64,000 bases of DNA from Peromyscus leucopus (lineage: Eukaryota > Chordata > Mammalia > Rodentia > Cricetidae), in NCBI RefSeq assembly GCF_004664715.2, contig NC_051066.1, forward strand, positions 81,431,735 to 81,495,734, read 5' to 3'. Below are positions 1 through 11,395 of the stretch, one piece after another. The notes under the pieces were generated by a model. The model saw only the letters and a list, made by a program, of their open reading frames with translations. It had not been told where the DNA came from and did no database searches. A program made the translations under genes and the position numbers. Positions within the stretch are counted from its first letter, which is position 1; the number at the start of each line of letters is the position of its first letter.

Positions 1-139
1 CTCATGGAGCTACACAACTGACTTCAGCCGAACCTCATGCTTGTGCTGTATTTTGTGGGTATAGCTTGTTCTCATATGCTAGTTATGACATGATAATTCT
101 GTATCCCTTTTGACTTGTACACAGTCTCTCTTTTATTCC

Positions 140-216
140 CAACCTCAGCACTGAGATTTGAACCTAGTTGTTGAACATATACTTGAGCAGTGTGCCACTG
201 AGCTATGCTCCAGCTC
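140..216 (-). mobile_element. tRNA-derived SINE remnant (ID/B4 head)
   Basis: On the minus strand there is a tRNA-like Pol III promoter: an A box close to TAGCTCAGTGG, and a B box reading GGTTCAAATC about 40 bases later. This is the arrangement of the ID and B4 SINE heads. The copy is diverged and has no clear tail or target duplication, so it is an old remnant. Confidence 0.6.
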
Positions 217-2726
217 CCTCAAACAGTCTCTTTTAAAGATTAGTTTCCACATTTCATGTGAAGTAGCATTGGATGGATGCCTCCAGTCTGTTCCTGGAAA
301 GGCAACAAAACCAGACAAATAATGATCATCTTAGGTGAACTGTCTTTGAGAAAATAAAAGCACAAACTACTCGTTATTGAAAAGAAACTTAGAAGAATCA
401 AGGAACATACATATAGGTACGTATGTGTGTATATAGATAGGACCGTGATAATAAAATGACTCTTTGACCAATGAACCCTAATTTCAACTCTAAGTAGCAT
501 TTTCTGGCTCCATTACTCTGATTTTTGAGCTTCTGTTAAAATCCCTCACATACCAAATAAAACTGGAATGCCTGGTGACTACCAAATACACAGAAATCTG
601 TCTTTTCTTGTCTAATTTTTCTTCAGTTTTGCCTGCCTCTCTGAGGGCACCGTTAGATGTCACTCATGAGAATGAAGGTGGGTAGTTATAGTAAAAGATT
701 GGTAAGAAGAAGCCATAGAGTAAATACAAAAATAGAGACTGTAAAGGCAGTAGTTCAAAGACCATCCATGTAAGGAAGAGGGTGTGAATGTGTGTGTCTC
801 TGGAGTCTTGATGTCATTTCTACAGAACAAGAGGAATTTACCTGTTAGTTTGTCCCTGGGAAGAAGAGAGACCACTTAGAAAACAAATGGCAGTGCCAGG
901 CCTGAGTTTGGTTTTGTTGCTGGTGGGATGCTTCAGGGGACCGCCCCTCCTCCCTGTCTTCCTCTGCACTGCACACAGTTCTGCCAGAGCGTAAACCGCA
1001 GCCTGGCTCGGTGTGTACACACAGAACAGCGCAGCCGGGCTCCCACCTCAATCCTCCATGTTAACGTGATCCAGGAAGGCAATGTATCGTGTCCACTGAA
1101 GGGGGGGGGGGGGCTTTTGGGAACTGCTGCAAAAGGCCCAGTATTTATTCCTAGTCTGCAAATCAGCGGGGCTGCATGAATAAATCCCTGCTACCTGGGA
1201 CACCGTGCTGGTGAAGTCTCATGTGTTAGATAGGCAGCAGTTCACCCTCTGGCAGACATTTTATCGTGTGATGTTAGAGGCAAAGGTGGTCCAGGGCAGC
1301 TTTGCAGCAGAGGAAGCAATACTCCATGATGCATTTACTTTGTTTTTCTTTCTTCTTATTTTGCTAACAAGCCTGAAAGAAAACAAGAAAGGTTAGGAAA
1401 CTTGCCCACGGCTGGACAGTGAACCATCAAGAGTCTCGCCAACTGGGTCTGTTCCTTGCAATGAAATGAATTGATCACAATTCCCAAAAAGAAAATAAAC
1501 ATTTTTTTTTCAAAATTCTGTGAAAACAAATGCATTTCTTTAGGTGCAGAAGCACTTATCATTTACTGCCAGGGAAAAGTTGCTCTGCTATGAAAACAGC
1601 ATCATTCACCCTAGATCAAATGTGCAAATTCCTGTGAAGTCTTCGCTGTTGCATGGGAACAGGCCTGAAGCGAAAATTGATAATATCACACAGCGCCCTA
1701 TCAAGCACCAGGAGACATCAGGCAAAAGCCTTAAGTGAACTCCTCTGTTGCCCGTAAATGGGATTTTAGATGTAATCTAACAGTCATCAACACATCACGT
1801 TTGACTGGGGAGGCAGCCACACTTACTCTGCAGATGACAGCTTGCAAGAATAGCTGCAGGAGTCATAGTCAGCTCTAACTTGGACCAAAACAGTCCAAAG
1901 TTTTTCCTTATGATTGCTTCTCTTTACTAGCTCAAGTTTGACTGGGGGGCAGTTATTACACCTTAGCAGGAACTATAGGAAAAGGCTATTTCAGCTCAGT
2001 GAGTTGTCCTGATCTAATAAACACAGTCATTTCCTCTGGGGACATGTTTATCAAATTCCAATCAATTTCATACATATGTCAGATATCATTTTTTTTTTAT
2101 TTTTTACCAGCTGAAAGCCATTTATTATCAGATACTAAAGTAGAACCCTCAAGGTATAGCCTTCCCCAGAAATGTATTCCCTGCTGGTTCACCATCCTTG
2201 AGGTGTGAGTCAACCGTGGACGCCTGCATTGGTGATTCCTTCAGGAGAACTGGAATTCTAACAATGTTAACAACATGCAGTTTGTTTAAAAGTTTGACGC
2301 CTGTGAGGCTAAATGACTGTTTATTATAAACACTTCACCTGAATGCTTCTATGAGCTTTGTGAGACAGGACTCTGTAATGCTTCAAATCACCAAGGTATT
2401 CCAGGGTAGTAACTATGAGTTTCCATTTTTTTATGATTGCTCCTAATAAGTGAATATTGTTTTAGAAATCCACAAAGTAAAGAGAAAGCAAAAACAACCA
2501 CAAAAAAATGAAGGTAAATATGTTCTCCTTTGCCACAAACTCCCTTAGAAACTATAACCATTGGGTGTTGTGACCTTTGTACTAGCTATCACCTTCAGTG
2601 ACAGACCTAGTATGCTAAATGTCACTGAGAGATTTGTGGTTCTCCAAATGCAACAGTTTAGGGGGCAGCATCATTTGGGAGGATGCGACTAGAGCATACA
2701 AATCTGTGTCATTCGAGATGGTAATA
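217..2726. other. Unique sequence, no gene seen
   Basis: I see no gene or clear transposon here. There is a run of 13 G at 1101-1113 and short T-runs near 1501 and 2090. Open frames are at most 86 codons, overlap on both strands and show no recognisable domain. Confidence 0.5.
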
Positions 2727-2843
2727 AAATCAGATGCCAATGTTCTCAATTAAACAGAATCTGGACCATTGGACAGTGGTGTCTCAGCTGTGTCTATTAA
2801 ACCAATGACTCCAGTTTCTGACTGGCCCTGAGCACACTCTGCT
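2727..2843 (+). repeat. Inverted repeat, left arm
   Basis: About 115 bases here reappear in reverse complement at 3828-3948. The best-matching core, 2752-2832, differs at only a few positions. The family is not recognised. It is either one medium-age repeat present twice in opposite orientation or a local inverted duplication. Confidence 0.6.
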
Positions 2844-2916
2844 GTATAATTAACTATGGAGTACCTTGCCCGGCAGCTTGACCACACCTTCTGTCTATCC
2901 CTAAGCTGTCAGTATC

Positions 2917-3268
2917 TGTCTTAGTTAGGGTTTCTACTCCTGTGAAAAGACACCATGACCACGGCAACTCTCATAAGGAAAACATTTAATTGAGGGGGTT
3001 CGCTTACAGTTTCAAAGGTTCAGTCCATTATCGTCATGGCAGGGAGTATGGAGGCATGCAGGCAGACATGGTGCTGGAGGGATAGCTGAGAGTCCAACAT
3101 CTTACAAAGAACAGGAAGTCAGCTGAGATGCTGGGCAGTAAGTATCCTGAGCATAGGAAAACTCAAAGCCCATCCCCACAGTGACACACTTCCTGCAACA
3201 AGGCCACACATCCTAATAGTGCCACTCCCTATGCGATTATGGAAGCCAATTACGTTCAAACTACCACA
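2917..3268 (-). mobile_element. ERVL-MaLR solo LTR (MT type)
   Basis: The plus strand starts TGTCTTAGTTAGGGTTTC, which is the reverse complement of the 3' end of MT-type MaLR LTRs, and ends CTACCACA. It is flanked by a perfect 5-bp duplication, GTATC, at 2912-2916 and 3269-3273. Five bases is the usual size for ERVL/MaLR. No internal region is attached, so it is a solo LTR. Confidence 0.8.
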
Positions 3269-3486
3269 GTATCCTTCCAAAACCCTTCAGATTGCAGTGT
3301 ATCATGGGCCACAAACACTAGTACATTCAATTCAGAATCACCATCCATTTACCTTATGAACATAACTTTGGGATTCTGCTCTTTTTCTCTCTCCCCACTC
3401 AGTTGCATGCGGGCAACAGCAGTTGCTCTCTCCTCCTATATTCTATTTGCAGATGTGGTGTGGTGTGACAGGCTATTGATAATAAC

Positions 3487-3580
3487 CTTTCACCAAAGAA
3501 ACTTCTCTTTGCAATAGACAGAGACCATTATAGAAAACCACAACTGGTTAAAATGCAGAGAACAAGTGCCCAGTGGTCAA
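3487..3580 (+). mobile_element. L1 3'-region fragment, copy 1
   Basis: About 93 bases that recur with roughly four differences at 4329-4421. The second copy runs into a typical rodent L1 3' UTR, so this copy is read as the same L1 segment. It stops abruptly at 3580. Confidence 0.5.
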
Positions 3581-3827
3581 TACTTTTGCATTACAGGCTG
3601 GGAGAATTAAAAGGACAACAGGGACCCTCTGAATATCTAGCTGCCGCTGCTTGGAAGGTCCACTGGCTCTTAGAAGCATCTCTCTGGAGTGAGCTGTGTC
3701 CGTCCTGCTTTGCAGTTGCTTACAGCTCCGCAGCCCCAAACCATGCCATGTAAGCAGAGTTCTAGTTCCTCGTGTGGAGAGTGAAACTGCTGCTCTCTGC
3801 TTCTGCTTACCTAGTCTTGGAGGGAAG

Positions 3828-3948
3828 AAAGTGAGCTCAGGGCCAGCCAGAAACTGGAGTCATTGGTTTAATAGACACAGCTGAGTACCACTGTCCAACG
3901 GTCCAGATTCTGTTTAATTCTCCTCTAAGAAACTTTGAGTCTGATTTT
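3828..3948 (-). repeat. Inverted repeat, right arm
   Basis: Reverse-complement partner of 2727-2843. The match includes a shared stretch around ACTCCAGTTTCTG and another around AACAGAATCTGGAC. Homology fades at both ends, and the spacer of about 1 kb contains an unrelated MaLR LTR. Confidence 0.6.
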
Positions 3949-3975
3949 TCATCTAAAAAATAAATAAAATAAATC

Positions 3976-4110
3976 CGCCCATGGAGGTGGCTTGATTGGA
4001 AAAGTGCTTTTGCCCTCAAAGCATGAGGACCTGAGAAGGTGATCTCTAGAACCCATGTAAAGAAGCTGGGTGTGAGCCATAGCCACGACCAGCCTGGCAA
4101 GATAAAGATG
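3976..4110 (+). mobile_element. B4-type SINE, head fragment
   Basis: Matches the tRNA-derived head of rodent B4 SINEs: a diverged 'gatggctc..' start, then GCATGAGGACCTGAG, then AACCCATGTAAA leading into AGCTGGGTGTG. The B1-like tail is degraded. Confidence 0.5.
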
Positions 4111-4328
4111 CAATAGTGTTACTCTTATCTTGGAAGTCTAATTGGACGTATGGCCTGCTGGACAGGAGGGAAATCATGCCTGGCAACAGAAACCCAGGCA
4201 ACCACCCAGGGTCAATGAAGTCATGGATCATAGAGGAGAACCTACAACCACCACTTTGCTAAACCAGCATCATTCCTAACTGCATTCATTCTAAATACTT
4301 ATTTGCTGCACAGATAAATGTAGTTCTC

Positions 4329-4651
4329 ACCTCTCACCAAAGAAACTTCTCTTTGTAATAGACAGAGACCATTATAGAAAACCACAACTGGTTAAAATGC
4401 AGAGAACAAGAGCCCAATGGTCAACCCTCAAGTCATGTATGTACAAGCAACAGTAAAGGGACTCATCATCACATTGTATTATGTATATATGTATGTGTGT
4501 GTACACATATATGTAATCATATCATATATATAAAAATCAAAGAAAAAAAGGCTATGAACTTGAGATGGGGGAAGGGACTTAAGAGAGAGGGACATATGAG
4601 GAAACTGAATGGGGGAAATGATGTAATTATTTTAATTATAAAAAGGTTTTA
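4329..4651 (+). mobile_element. Rodent L1 3' UTR fragment
   Basis: Follows the layout of a rodent L1 3' end: a conserved block at 4329-4421, a TA/TG-rich zone at 4475-4535, a purine-rich stretch ending GGGGGAAATGATGTAATTA, then an A/T-rich end. No ORF2 precedes it, so it is a 5'-truncated fragment. Confidence 0.65.
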
Positions 4652-4880
4652 ACCTGGGTATGGTGGTGCACAGTTGTAATCCCAGTGCTGGAGAAGTGAA
4701 GACAGGGCTTGATGGCCAGCTGACCTTGCCTAATTGGTGAGCTCCTGGCCAATAAGAGAGTCTGCCTCAAAATAAGGTAGACAACTCCTGAGTAACAACA
4801 CCCAAGTTGTCCTCTGGCTTCCTCCATGGACATGTACAAACATGCACGTGCACACACTTGAGCAGATACACACATAAAGC
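4652..4880 (+). mobile_element. B4-type SINE, B1-like tail
   Basis: Begins with a B1-like start (GGGTATGGTGGTGCAC), continues through the B4 hallmark CCTAATTGGTGAGCTCC and a 'gcctcaaaataaggtag' block, and ends in CA-rich sequence. It lies directly behind the L1 3' end. Confidence 0.65.
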
Positions 4881-5255
4881 AGATACACACATAGAACTTG
4901 TGACTAAGTTTTCCTAATAGAATTCTCATATTTTAGTGTACATAGGGAGTCCCTGGGAAGCCTGGTTGAAAGCAGATTCCTAGGGTTTCGGTCCCTAGGC
5001 CTGCATAGGGCATTTTATCGAACACCTGGGGAGAAGTGGGGGAAGTTGGCACGGCTGAAGAAGCTTATCAGGAGTCGAGGGCTTGACGAGGAGCATGCTG
5101 TTTACTGTCAGCTGGTGGCCCGAGCTGGAAGTCCCAGTCTGAAGACCATTCTCCAGTCCCTGCCAACCCCTTTGCTGTGTGGGAGGGATTAGGCCTAACT
5201 ACCCTTGTGTGTGTTCATTGCTACTTCCCTAAGAAATTAGGAGAATAGTCTTTCT
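4881..5255. other. No feature recognised
   Basis: Moderately GC-rich sequence with no gene or clear repeat. Confidence 0.4.
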
Positions 5256-5412
5256 TTCCTTTTTTTTATGTTGAGTTATCGAGACAGTGTCTCTCACTTA
5301 GCTCAGGCTGGTGTAGAGTTCATGTGGAGCTGAGACTGGCCATGACTTCATAGCAATCCTCCTGCCTCAGCCTCAAAAGTGCTGGGATTGCGAGTGTTGG
5401 GCATTATGCTCA
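5256..5412 (-). mobile_element. Old B1 SINE
   Basis: On the plus strand a T-rich tail precedes a diverged B1 body read backwards: GAGACAGTGTCTCTC, CTCAGGCTGG, CCTCCTGCCTCAGCC, AAGTGCTGGGATTG. The divergence points to an early (proto-B1) copy. Confidence 0.65.
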
Positions 5413-5867
5413 TATTTAAATGGTTTGGTTCAGAACTAACCACCTAAGAGGTTGGGACTGGACCAAGATATTAGAAGGATAATCGGGGAGTCACAGGCAT
5501 GAAAGCATCTCATATTAACCAGCCTCGGTGCTGACAAAAGTGCTATTTTAAAGGTCACAGAAATACTGTCAGAACTATGGGACATACACAAATAGCAGGG
5601 TGATTTTGATGATGGTAAAAATAACCAGTTTCCTAATATATTTTTATAAGAAGAGAGAGATTTGGGATGAAAACAGGATTTTTGCTTTCCTTAGTTGTAG
5701 GAGTTACCTGGGCAGAGAAGGCCAGCCCTCTCTAGTGTTTATCTGGCTCAGTTAGTGTGAGTTAATGTGAAAGTTCAAGCCACATCTTTAGAAGCCACTT
5801 TCTTTGCAGAAAACACAAAGAAAATTAGTATTTTAAAGTCTTGATTCATAAGTCATATATTTAGCCA
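5413..5867. other. No feature recognised
   Basis: AT-rich unique sequence with no open frame or repeat that I can name. Confidence 0.4.
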
Positions 5868-5914
5868 TGCATGTGTGTGTGTTTATGTCTGTGTGTGTGT
5901 CCATATGCATATGT

Positions 5915-5951
<37 letters not shown>

Positions 5952-5960
5952 CATGTGTGC
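5868..5960. repeat. (TG)n microsatellite
   Basis: An interrupted TG tract; the purest part, 5921-5949, is uninterrupted TG. The His/Thr-rich minus-strand open frames over it are artefacts of the repeat. Confidence 0.9.
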
Positions 5961-6270
5961 TTGCTATTAAAGAACTGAGCATGCAAAGGTGAATATGGCA
6001 TCTGGGATTTCCCCACAAAGCACATGGTACGTATTGGTAGGAGGCACTCAGAAGCTCTGCAACTCCAGAAAATAGTTATGGGCAATAAATAAAATGACCA
6101 AAAATTGTCTTCAGTCAAAATGAGTCAGAGACTAATTAGAGAGCAGATGAGAGGTGAATTACTTAATGTATGACAGAAAGCCTTCTGTAAGGAAATGACA
6201 TTCTTCAACAGAGGTAACAGTCAGGAAAGAGCCGGACAAGCTCAAACGACCCAAGTTAGCATTGCATTGT
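5961..6270. other. No feature recognised
   Basis: Unique sequence between the TG repeat and the next LTR, with no clear feature. Confidence 0.4.
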
Positions 6271-6620
6271 TACAGAAAAGTACCTGGTCCGGTTCAGTTA
6301 GAAGACAGACGTTTATTTTGGCTCACAGTTTTGGCAGTGTAAAGCCAAGGTCACTTGGAGCTGTTGCGCTTGGGCCTGTGGCACAACAGGCACCCCGAGA
6401 GAACACCCGGCAAAGCAAAGCTGCTCACCACATGGCATGAGGAAAGCAAAAACAGAGACAGAAGAGAGCAAAGTCCTAATATCCCCTGCCATGGCCCCCA
6501 GTGACCTCACTTCCTTCTAGTAGGATTCACCTCCTAAAGGTTGCATCACCTCCCAATAATGCCCACGCTGAGCACCAGGCCTTTAGCGCGTGGTCCTTGA
6601 GGGAACATTTACCCGAGCCG
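6271..6620 (-). mobile_element. ERVL-MaLR LTR, old
   Basis: Reads as a reversed MaLR LTR: a GTTTATTTTGGCTCACAG block, a middle with many AGAG and GAGACAGA motifs, then TGACCTCACTTCC and CACCTCC blocks typical of these LTRs read backwards. The ends are diverged and no target duplication was found. Confidence 0.55.
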
Positions 6621-6715
6621 TAGGAGTGTGAAGGAAGATAAAAGGTGTGGTTGTCTAGTAGGATTAGGAAGGGAGATAGCTACAAGTCACTGAAAATTTT
6701 CTAGTGGCTACATTT

Positions 6716-6875
6716 ACATTTTGGGGGCGGGAAGTTTCGAGACAGGGTTTCTCTGTGTAGCCCTAGCTCTGCTGGATCTCACTCTGTAGACCAGGCTAGC
6801 CTCGAACTCAAAGAGATCCGCTGGCTCTGCCTCCGGAGTGCTGGGATTAAAGGTGTGCACCACCGCCGCCCGGCG
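6716..6875 (-). mobile_element. B1 SINE with target duplication
   Basis: A well-preserved B1 on the minus strand: GAGACAGGGTTTCTCTGTG, then AGACCAGGCTAGCCTCGAAC, GTGCTGGGATTAAAGG and a CACCACCGCCGCCCGGC start. Likely target duplications are 6703-6715 and 6876-6888, 13 bases with two mismatches. Confidence 0.85.
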
Positions 6876-6888
6876 AGTGGACACATTT

Positions 6889-7689
6889 TTAGAAGTAGGA
6901 AGAATGTGTGAGATACAGGTGAACACCTCTGTCTTGGTCAACACACACAATATACACAAGGTTTGGTCACTTCGGTACACAAACAACATAAAATTGGTAG
7001 CTCTAGCGACTAATGAAGGCAACTAATAGGGAAGCTGTTGTAGGCGTTAAGGATACCAAGACACCCCACCTCTTTTTCATGACGGAGTTCTGCCAGGATG
7101 ATCAGGGCCGTGAAGAAACACAGCAGCGCCCAGAGTTCAAGCTTCTTGGAAATCTCTGTTCACGAGGAGCCCATGGCTGCGTTCCATGGCCATCCCAGTA
7201 TTCTACTGTTTCTGTTAGCTTTTGTTTGTTTTTGTTTGACATGTGATCTCATGCTTTCTAGGCTAGCCTTTTACCCGCTGAGGATAACCCCTTCTCAGGC
7301 CCCAGGACATCCGTCCATGGAGAAGCGCTGCTAGGTACTGCATAGTTCACATGAGAAGTTCATATGCTCCACATCTGTGCATATGACTGCAGCTATGCGT
7401 CCGAGAAGGTTATGCAAACTGCAACGGCCGTGCCTAACTGCCTCAACAGGGGGCCACATACCGACCGGGTCCTCTGTCTGACTCAGGAAACGAGTCTACG
7501 ATGGAGGTTGATTTCCACCTGCATCTACCTGAAACTTTTCTTATGATTAAAACGGACTTCTGGGGTTCTTTTGGCTGTGAAATTACTTACTTTGACTATC
7601 TTCAGGCCAGCCATCAGTCACTGGGATGAAACCAACATGTTGTAACTCACCATTACACACATTCTGCCCTTAGCCTTTCTCCTCTCGAG
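6889..7689. other. No feature recognised
   Basis: Several open frames of 60-80 codons overlap in different frames without any domain. Read as unique non-coding DNA. Confidence 0.4.
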
Positions 7690-8520
7690 TTTCTTTTCCA
7701 AGAGTTGAGAATTTCATACATGCATATAATGGATTTCGATCAAGTCCATTCTCCTTTCCCTCCTGTTCCATTCCTTCCCATTCATCCCACCACTATCCCT
7801 CCCCAAATGTATGTATTCTTCTCCTCTTCTCTTTCTTCCTCCTCTCTCTCCTCCTTTCCTTTGTCATTGCTGTCATTGTCTGCAGAGTCCATTTATTGTC
7901 GCTGCCAGTGTATACATGGATATAGTGCTACCTGCTGGAGCATGAATAACCACATCCCTGAAGAAAATGGGCTTTCCTCCCAGCAGCTACCGGTTGCCAA
8001 CAGTTCCTCAGTTATGATGGGGACTTCTTGGCCATCTGCTGCCACCGTACTGGGACTTTGTCTGGCTTGATCTTGCATGCATCCTGTGCATGTAGTTACA
8101 GTTACTGTCAATTCTTGTGCATGTAGTTACAGTTACTGTCAATTCTTGTACACGTAGTTACAGTTACTGTCAATTCATATATGCAACTGTCCTGTCGCCT
8201 GCAGAAAACACTGCTGCACTGTGGTCTTCCACTACCTCTGGCTTTTACAATCTTTCCGCCTCCACTTCTGTGACAATCCCTGAGCCTTGAAGGGAGGGGT
8301 GTGATATAAAGGTAACTTTTAGGGCTAATTGCTCCTCAGTCTCTTATTCTCTGCACGTTGAGTTGACCAGTGTGGGGTTTTGTGATAGTCACCGTCTACT
8401 GCAAAAAGAAGCTTCTCTGATGAGGGCTGAGTGATCTGTTCATCTATGGGTCTAACAGTGAGTCATCAGGAATCAACTTAATTCTGCGTCCATTTCATTA
8501 CCAATGTAGTAAAGGGCTCA
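7690..8520 (-). mobile_element. Probable rodent L1-related fragment
   Basis: The order of blocks matches a common rodent interspersed repeat I attribute to an L1 in reverse: TTTCATACATGCATATAATG, a C/T-rich stretch, CTGCTGGAGCATG, TTTGTCTGGCTTGATCTTG, GAGCCTTGAAGGGAGGGG, then GCAAAAAGAAGCTTCTCTG. The family assignment is from memory. The 121-codon frame at 7705-8070 falls inside and is not considered a gene. Confidence 0.5.
8085..8177. repeat. 31-bp tandem repeat, three copies
   Basis: Three consecutive 31-base units start at 8085, 8116 and 8147. Each contains GTAGTTACAGTTACTGTCAA. Units differ only near the start (TGTGCATG versus TGTACACG), so the expansion is recent relative to the surrounding repeat. 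Confidence 0.9.
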
Positions 8521-8539
8521 TCTTTCTAGAATGGAAATC

Positions 8540-9130
8540 ATATATGTCCCTAGCTTACTCTAAGTCCTTCAGTAACTCTTGTCCACTAAGTGAAAAACAA
8601 ACTCCACCATGGACACTTGCAGGTGCTGCATCCTTGGATCAGCAATCTTGGCTTTAGTCCTTTGCTCAGAGTTCTGTGTTCCCCACATCCTAGCCTTCCT
8701 CACTGTCCCCACATGGCACATTCTCTCTTATTCTGTCCCTGTTCACATTATCTTCCTGCGACTATCTCAGGCCATCTTCCTTGACCACTCCTCTGACATG
8801 ATAGGACTGGGGACTACCTTTACCTCAGTAGGCATAAGTTTTCTTCCCCCAACCTGCAAACCCCTTTACAGTAAGGCCAGCTTTATTCAGATTTGTGTTC
8901 ATAGGACCTGAATATTCTTGTTTTGTTTTGTCTTTTTGAGACAGGGTTTCTCTGTGTAACAGCCCTGGCTGCCCTGGAACTCTCTTTGTAGAACATGCTG
9001 GCCTCGGACTCACAGAGATCTGCCTGCCTCTGCCTCTGCCTCCCAAGTGCCAGGATTAAAGGCAGGTGCCACCATCACCCAGCTGTGGATATTCTTTATA
9101 ACATAGGATGAACATTTGTTGAATGAATGT
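8540..9130 (+). mobile_element. LINE L2 3' fragment
   Basis: Pyrimidine-rich blocks ordered like an L2 3' end lead to a final ATTTGTTGAATGAATG tail at about 9115-9130. A B1 interrupts it at 8920-9086. This is old, mammal-wide sequence. Confidence 0.5.
8920..9086 (-). mobile_element. B1 SINE inserted in L2
   Basis: A full reversed B1: T-rich tail, GAGACAGGGTTTCTCTGTG, CAGAGATCTGCCTGCCTC, AGTGCCAGGATTAAAGG. Flanking duplications are GAATATTCTT (8910-8919) and GGATATTCTT (9087-9096), ten bases with one mismatch. Confidence 0.85.
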
Positions 9131-10602
9131 GAAATTTATGGTAACTTTTTGAACAAAAAGCTTTTCATCTTATTGTTTTACCATGCCCCGAAATGTCTGC
9201 TTTTAAAATGAATAATATATTGAATGAAAATTTAGCTTTCCATGAAACTGTCTTCTCCTCACATGCATTATCATGTCAGTCTGTAGAAGACCACATTGCC
9301 ATAATAAAGCAAGTCAACTCTTGTTGATAAGACATGGTAGATTGACTATATTTCTTGAAGGCAAACCAAACCAACATTGCTTCTGATCCCTTCTTTACCA
9401 ACTGTACTATTCAAAACCCGCCCACCACAGGCCTGAGAGAATGGAAAACACACTGCTCCCACCAGAGCCGTGTAGATTCTTTTCCCAAGCAGCCTGACTT
9501 GGCAGGGAGGACATGTCACTCCCTTTCACAAGCGCGATGATTTGTGGCGGAGACTGGAGAAGCTGCTCTCTGAACCACATGCCCCCTGGTGCAGGCAGGC
9601 TAAGGAAAGATGAATGGCAATATAAGACAGACATCTGAATGTTTCGTATTAAATTAGTCCCACAGAGCACCCAGAATTCTCATTCCATAAATCACTAGGT
9701 AACATAAACTCGCTCCCAGGTTAGATGGCTGCGACTTTGGCCTGCGGTGTTATAGATAATCTGAGAACAGTTAAACGTTTGTCTGAAATAGTAATCATTT
9801 TCAGCATATTTACTCAGGAGTGCTGAGTGACCCAGACTGGTCTCTGGTGCTAGAAACAGCATGTAAATGGGAGTCAGCCAAATGGGGAGATTTCTGAAAC
9901 AGAGTATCTGTTCCTTGCATTCTTGGTTGCCCTGAAATTGCCATGCACCTCTTCAGAAGGCACCCTTCAAAGGGATAGACATGAGGGAGCATCCGTGTGT
10001 CCCCATCCCTTCCATAAACTGCAGCCATGGCGTCGTTTTTTTTAAAACTCATCCTCTCCTGTCTTGCTCTACAAATCACAGATTTAGAAAGGAGTTGATG
10101 GCGCCAAGACACGTATTTCTTCGATGGTCAAGGTTAATTCTGGGAAGAGTTCACATGTTCTCGGATCTATTGTGGCTCTCCCGTTTCTGAACTGACATTT
10201 GTTGCTGTCTGAGACACTTCATAGACGGAAAGGAACACTGGTCGGGGGTTCAAGAGAGCACTCAACTTGATCCTCACTGGCTGAGGGTCTGTCTGTGATG
10301 CTGCTGCCTCTCTCAATTAGATCTCCTTTTAAAAGTCTGGTTCGGACACAGCTGTGAAATGCAAAGAGGAAGCAAGAGCTGGGGCAGCAATAGCTCCCAG
10401 GAGTTCTTAAAGTCTCTCTCTCTCCCTCCTCTCTCTGTAAAGCCTTTCTTCAGAGGGTCACTAGATCTGCATCTAGGGCCAGTTTTCCCCTTAGCAGCCC
10501 AGCCTAAATAGTCAGGGGACCACAAAATGAAGTCATGGCTTGCCTGTGTGCTAGCCAAACACTACAAATGGCTTTGGTGAGAGAAGGAACCCTGGGCTGA
10601 GG
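9131..10602. other. Unique sequence, no gene seen
   Basis: No convincing repeat or coding frame; the longest frame is about 100 codons and unrecognised. Confidence 0.45.
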
Positions 10603-10925
10603 TTCACACTCGGCTGCTATAACAGAATACCCGAGGCTGAGCGATTAATAAAACACGTCAATTTATGTCTCACAGTCCTGGAGGCTGGGATGTCCAAGAT
10701 CAAGATGAATCCATCAGCATCAGGTTCAGCATTTTTCACTTTGTCTTCACGGGGCGTGAGCCTGGGGAGTAAGGGAGCATCAGCTTTCTGCTCCAATCAG
10801 TTTTTGTAGCTGCCCTCACCTAGTTACCTGTGACCTACATTCTTCCCCCAAAGCCCACCTCCTAATGCTATGGGGGATTAAGTTGCCAGCACATGAATTT
10901 TGCATGACATGTTCGGGTCACAGCA
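10603..10925 (-). mobile_element. ERVL-MaLR LTR (MLT1/MST type)
   Basis: The plus strand reads GGCTGCTATAACAGAATACC, the reverse of the 3' end of MLT1/MST LTRs. It continues through TCTCACAGTCCTGGAGGCTGG and ends near CACAGCA after a CACCTCCTAATGC block. Confidence 0.7.
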
Positions 10926-11098
10926 GTTGCCACAACATAGGTTAATCCACCTTGACAATGTATTGTCTCACAATTATCTTACAATTGTCTCATAATTCTG
11001 CAAACCAGAATTCCAAGGAAAAGGCATGAGCAAGGCCAATTCGCTCTGAGGACTAAGAACCTGTTCCCTGTCTCTCCCTGCTTTCTCAGTGCCCCGAT

Positions 11099-11395
11099 CT
11101 TAGGGTCTGAATGTTTGTGGCTTCTCCCAAGATCACCAGTGTGATCCTGTTAAGTGGTGGGGCCTTTGGGTTTATATCTCTCGGGAAGAGCTCTTCTGAA
11201 TGGGATGAACGCCCTTATAAAAGAGGTTTCAGGGAGTGGCCTTCCCCCATGCACCCTGTGAGGGCCTAACAAACAAAGCTATCTGTGAACTGGAGGGCAG
11301 GCCCTCCCTCACCAGGTGAATTCTTCTGTCACTATGGATACAGACCTCCCAGCTTCCAGAAAATTGAGAAAGTAGTTTCTGTGGCTTTTAAGGTA
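11099..11395 (+). mobile_element. ERVL-MaLR LTR (MST type)
   Basis: Starts near TCTGAATGTTTGTGG and carries TGGGGCCTTTGGG, GGGATGAACGCCCTTATAAA, CCTGTGAGG and a TTCCAGAAAATTGAGAAA end, the usual order of MST/MLT1 LTRs on the plus strand. It lies about 170 bp from the oppositely oriented MaLR LTR at 10603-10925. Confidence 0.7.

Noticed and set aside
7705..8070. 121-codon frame rich in Ser, Pro and Leu
   Set aside because: Lies in a pyrimidine-rich repeat of L1 type.
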